A stretch of DNA of 64,000 nt from Notospermus geniculatus. Taxonomy: Eukaryota > Nemertea > Pilidiophora > Heteronemertea > Lineidae. The stretch lies in contig NMRB01002490.1 in NCBI GenBank assembly GCA_002633025.1, forward strand, positions 38,687 through 102,686, written 5' to 3'. Positions 60,647-64,000 of the stretch are shown here, piece after piece. The stretch's first letter is position 1. The number at the start of each line of letters is the position of its first letter. The notes beneath the pieces were generated by a model that saw only the letters and a list, made by a program, of their open reading frames with translations, ran no database searches and was not told the DNA's origin. The position numbers and the translations under genes are program-made.

Positions 60647-60979
60647 TCTCTTTGTATATTTCCTGAATCATTTGATGACGTCCATTTTGAATTTCTGGGC
60701 ATCGCCATAGCAACCAAGATGGCTGTCAAATACCGAAAGTGATCAAATCACACCAACTAGTGTTGACAAAATCCTGCAGGGTGGGGCATCTTTTATCCTC
60801 AGCAAATGCTACCCTGATTCAACTAGAATTCTCTGTGTATATTTCCTGAACCATTTGATGACGTCCATTTTGAATTTCTGGGGATCACCATAGCAACCAA
60901 GATGGCTGCCAAATACCGTGTGATCAAGTCACACCGACCTGTGTTGACAAAATCCTGCAGGGTGGGGCATCTTTATCCT
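60647..60979 (+). repeat. Pair of about 150-bp direct repeats
   Basis: GTATATTTCCTGAAYCATTT through GTGGGGCATCTTTTATCC occurs at about 60647-60798 and 60831-60979. Both hold CAACCAAGATGGCTG. Confidence 0.8.
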
Positions 60980-60999
60980 TATGATATTGGACCTTGAGT

Positions 61000-61790
61000 A
61001 TTCCATAGACCAACAGAGAGTGGAAACATTGGAAATACAGTCTGGGTGATGGGAGCCCGTGTTTTGTCTGCCAGACCTGGCTATCTTCTCACGTAGCATT
61101 ATCAGAACAACATTATATGGTTAGTGTTCCTGTTGCTTTTCAAAAAAAACAAGGATCGCATGTTGCAGAAGATTCGAATGGAACAATAGAAGGGTATTAA
61201 GGGTCAGACGGGGTGACATTTTCAATGAACTTTGGCATTTTTCAAGGCTCCCAGGTCTAGCCGGTTAATGTATGCTCTTTGTCTGTGTGTCTATATGCAC
61301 CCCCTCAAATAGATGAGAAACTTTGCGCAAAACAGAATGTCAAATTAAAAAACAGGTAATATTTCATTGTATTCTCGTATAGATTTTATGCATAGTGAAT
61401 GATGTGGAACAATGATATGGCAATTTTTAAAACGTCCCCCTGGGAAAGTTTCTTGTGAAAGAGTGCAAGGGTGCCAGTCTCTCAATGAAAGGTATTGGGC
61501 CGACCCTGAACTATCAAAGTACATCATAAATAAACAGTTCTTGAAATTGACAAGGGTTTTGTTGTGTGGCACATTTGACCAAAACAGATAATGGGAATGG
61601 TATGAAAGCTTCATGTGTGGTTTAAATAGCATAAAAAGGAATTAAATACTCATTCATTGTCCAAGGCAATTGCAACGTTTTTGGTTGTCACAGACATAAA
61701 AAAATACTTGGTCCTAGTTGAACTGCACCATTTTCAGTGTTTCCCCAGAGGGTACTAAAAGTTAAAAAAAAAAAGTTTGGGTTTATAGTC
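61000..61790. other. Gene-free stretch
   Basis: AT-rich sequence with no recognised gene, repeat family or structure. Confidence 0.5.
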
Positions 61791-62054
61791 TGATATCAAC
61801 AACGGTAGAGGTGTCATCCGACTTCACACTTTAACCCCAGTCTATCCTGAAACCTTTCAGTAGAACTCAGATGAGCTGCTCATTCAGCGCATACAATCTG
61901 AGCATTTCCGACTGGTACCCATTTATACACCTGGGTGGAGAGAGGCCAGTAAGGCAAAGAGACCTGCCCAAAGTCTCACGCCAGCAGCGGGATTCGAACC
62001 CGGGATCCTCTGACCGCTAGTCGGAGGCCCGAACCACTACACCACCGTGGCTCC
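61790..62054 (-). mobile_element. tRNA-derived SINE, well preserved
   Basis: On the minus strand it begins GGAGCCACGGTGGTGTAGTG and contains GGTTCGAATCCCGCTG (B box), followed by a body with AATGGGTACCAGTC and GTTAAAGTGTGAAG. The head lacks a matching 3' acceptor stem, so it is not a functional tRNA gene. The promoter boxes are intact. Confidence 0.8.
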
Positions 62055-62561
62055 TAAGGGCATACTCTGCCAGTACCCTCAAACAGGGACAGAAAAGGGA
62101 AAAGGGACAATTTCTTTAATTTCATCAGGTTTTTGCTGATTTTGAAGAAATTAATTACACCTTTTAAAGTCAAACAAATGATGGCAGAAATCCTGATTTT
62201 GGTTTTCAGTTCGTTTCCCTCTAGCCGGGACCAGCATTTGTGCATTGTTATGCTACCATAGCATTAACATGCTCTGTTGTCTAGCATTGCTTGTCACTGT
62301 AACATTCCTGCCTTATCCNAGCCAATTTCCATTTAAAAAAACTCGCAGACTATTTGGACCAGTTCCATCTCTCCTCAGTCGGATAATCGCCGCACCTGAT
62401 GGGCAATCTGAGCGAACTGAGACCTGTAGCCACATATATTCATCTCATTCTCAGTACATTAGCTAGGCCAAATAAAAAATGTTCTACGTAGTTTTTTTCA
62501 GAAAATGTGGGAAGGGAGAGATTTTTTGTTTGTTTTTCATTTCTTATTTTCCCTTTTTGGT

Positions 62562-62894
62562 CACAGGGAAAATGACGTACATCTGGCGGACGTATGGCGT
62601 ATATACGGCATACGTCCGCCAGTCCTGGTTGCGTATATATACCGTATATAAAAGTAGCTAGATTCAATTTGTATGTACGTCGATATGTACGTGGGATATA
62701 TGGCGTATATATTCCGTACGTATATATGCGTATATATGCCGTACGTATGCCATACGTACGGCATATACTCGGCAGACATATTTTTCCGCACGTAAGCCAT
62801 ACGTACACCGGACGTCCAGAGGATGATCCATTGTACTATACGGCGGATATAAAAGTAGCTGTACGTCCGCCGTATGTACGTCATTTTGCCTGTG
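62562..62894. mobile_element. 330-bp foldback rich in GTACG/TATACG
   Basis: CACAGGGAAAATGACGTAC at the left is mirrored by GTACGTCATTTTGCCTGTG at the right, and GGCGGACGTA/TACGTCCGCC pair inside. Almost the whole interior is made of alternating TACG, CGTA and TATA words, so overlapping open frames occur on both strands. Confidence 0.8.
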
Positions 62895-63462
62895 TACACT
62901 AGGTACCTTCATCACCAGGCAGTCGATGTATGATGAATCCACCAAGGAAGATTCCTGTTGACCCTAGACTAGCTAGAAGGAATAGATTTTGACACGGATT
63001 AAAGTAGACTATGCCAGAACATGCCAGAATTCATCCTGGAACACCAGGGGTATTGGGTACGTCATAGTGATGTAACAACCCTTAGTAGTCAAGATGGTCA
63101 GAATTAGGCGATCAGTGTTCCACCAGTTTTGCTGTCCTCGCCGCTGTGGCGCAACAAAACGAGGAATGATAAAACAAAGATAAGAGATTGATCAGGTTGC
63201 CTTGTGGACAGACTGCTGTACTATCTTCCAACGTCAACACCTGAAGAGCCGCGACGCTGAAATGAAAATGCAGATTTGGCTAGCGAGGTGTTTGTGTGAA
63301 GGAGCGCATTGTCGTATACAATCTGTCTTTGTACACAACTCAATCATTCTGTTCACTGGAAAAGCAGCTACAGGAACCCTCAATGACACCCCCTGACCAC
63401 CAGACAACCCTCTTTTTAACCCTAAAGGAAACCCATCCAGAAATGAATCCTAGAATGTACCG

Positions 63463-63605
63463 GAATTGAAACCCATGTAATTAACCAGAATGGAAACCCA
63501 TGTAATTAACCAGAATGGAAACCCATGTAATTAACCAGAATGAAAATCCATAGAATTAACTAGAATGGAACCCACAGAATTAACCAGAATGGAAACCCAT
63601 GTAAT
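63463..63605. repeat. 25-bp minisatellite
   Basis: Units of ACCCATGTAATTAACCAGAA plus five bases repeat every 25 bp (63471, 63496, 63521), then degenerate. Confidence 0.9.
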
Positions 63606-63606
63606 T

Positions 63607-64000
63607 AGGCCTAAAAAAATAAATGTCTTGTTTCGGGTCAGCCGACCGACCCTCCTGAAAATGCCCCGACCCTAAATTTTTTTTCCAAACCTAGAAAAAA
63701 TAAAACTAAAAAATCACACAATAATACTGCTTTTCAATTAAAACTTTTAAAAAATGACAAGAGAACAACAAATGAAGAAGGAACATTCATGACATGGCAG
63801 AATCTACATCTCTTCCTAGGCCCCCTATGTTACAGATCAGTTCCACTTCGTTATTTCAGCTGACATTTCCTATTTTACACACAGTTTTTCAAGCAAACTT
63901 TGGGAAAAAATTTGTAAAAAATAAAATTTTATTCCGACCGACCGACCCTAATTTTTCAAACTGACATGACCCGAAACAAGACATTTTTTTTTTTAGGCCT
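63607..64000. mobile_element. 394-bp foldback ending at the window edge
   Basis: AGGCCTAAAAAAATAAATGT with TCTTGTTTCGGGTCA at the left is mirrored by TGACCCGAAACAAGACATTT and AGGCCT at the window end. CCGACCGACCCT words lie just inside both arms. A related sequence with GGTCGGTCGGG lies near 20820-20905. Confidence 0.8.

Noticed and set aside
61980-62054. tRNA gene on the minus strand
   Set aside because: A and B boxes are good, but the acceptor stem does not close and a SINE body follows, so it is a SINE head.

Overview
This is a 64 kb piece of an animal nuclear genome. Genes carry GT-AG introns, coding density is low, and interspersed short foldback elements, tRNA-derived SINEs and minisatellites are very dense. 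The many TAGGCCTA-type words, the repeat families and a divergent but complete RAD21 suggest a marine invertebrate, perhaps an echinoderm or hemichordate. That placement is inference; no species-diagnostic sequence was recognised.

Three protein-coding genes can be supported. (1) A minus-strand multi-exon gene (10854 to about 24753) encodes a long coiled-coil protein with a conserved-looking C-terminal block and a 432-codon acidic, repeat-containing last exon. The exon order and motifs resemble the Bfr1/nuclear segregation family known mainly from fungi. At least one internal exon was not found. (2) A plus-strand RAD21 (cohesin kleisin) gene has coding exons at 31076-43115. All junction phases agree and give a 739-residue protein, or 959 residues if a 660-nt exon at 32874-33533 is included. 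(3) A minus-strand intronless DHHC palmitoyltransferase (374 aa) lies at 53714-54838.

Layout. 1-10.8 kb: no gene; two copies of a roughly 2 kb repeat, foldback elements, a 22-bp minisatellite and a large 41-bp minisatellite. 10.85-24.8 kb: Bfr1-like gene with SINEs and foldbacks in its introns. 25.3-27.2 kb: nothing recognised. 27.19-30.18 kb: a direct duplication joined by a single N. 30.2-30.7 kb: probable RAD21 promoter. 31.0-43.7 kb: RAD21, with a pogo-like internally deleted transposon and nested foldbacks in its introns. 44.77-48.63 kb: a second copy of the last three RAD21 exons and 3' flank, also joined by a single N. 48.6-53.7 kb: repeats. 53.7-54.8 kb: palmitoyltransferase. 54.8-64 kb: repeats only.

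The most useful observations are these. Two direct duplications have a lone N exactly at the junction and look like two haplotypes laid end to end by the assembler. Read that way, they show foldback elements present in one allele and absent in the other. RAD21 may carry a large phase-compatible extra exon with paired cysteines. A Bfr1-like gene appears in an animal. Several foldback insertions have paralogous empty sites inside the window. No operon, CRISPR array, prophage or defence system is present.
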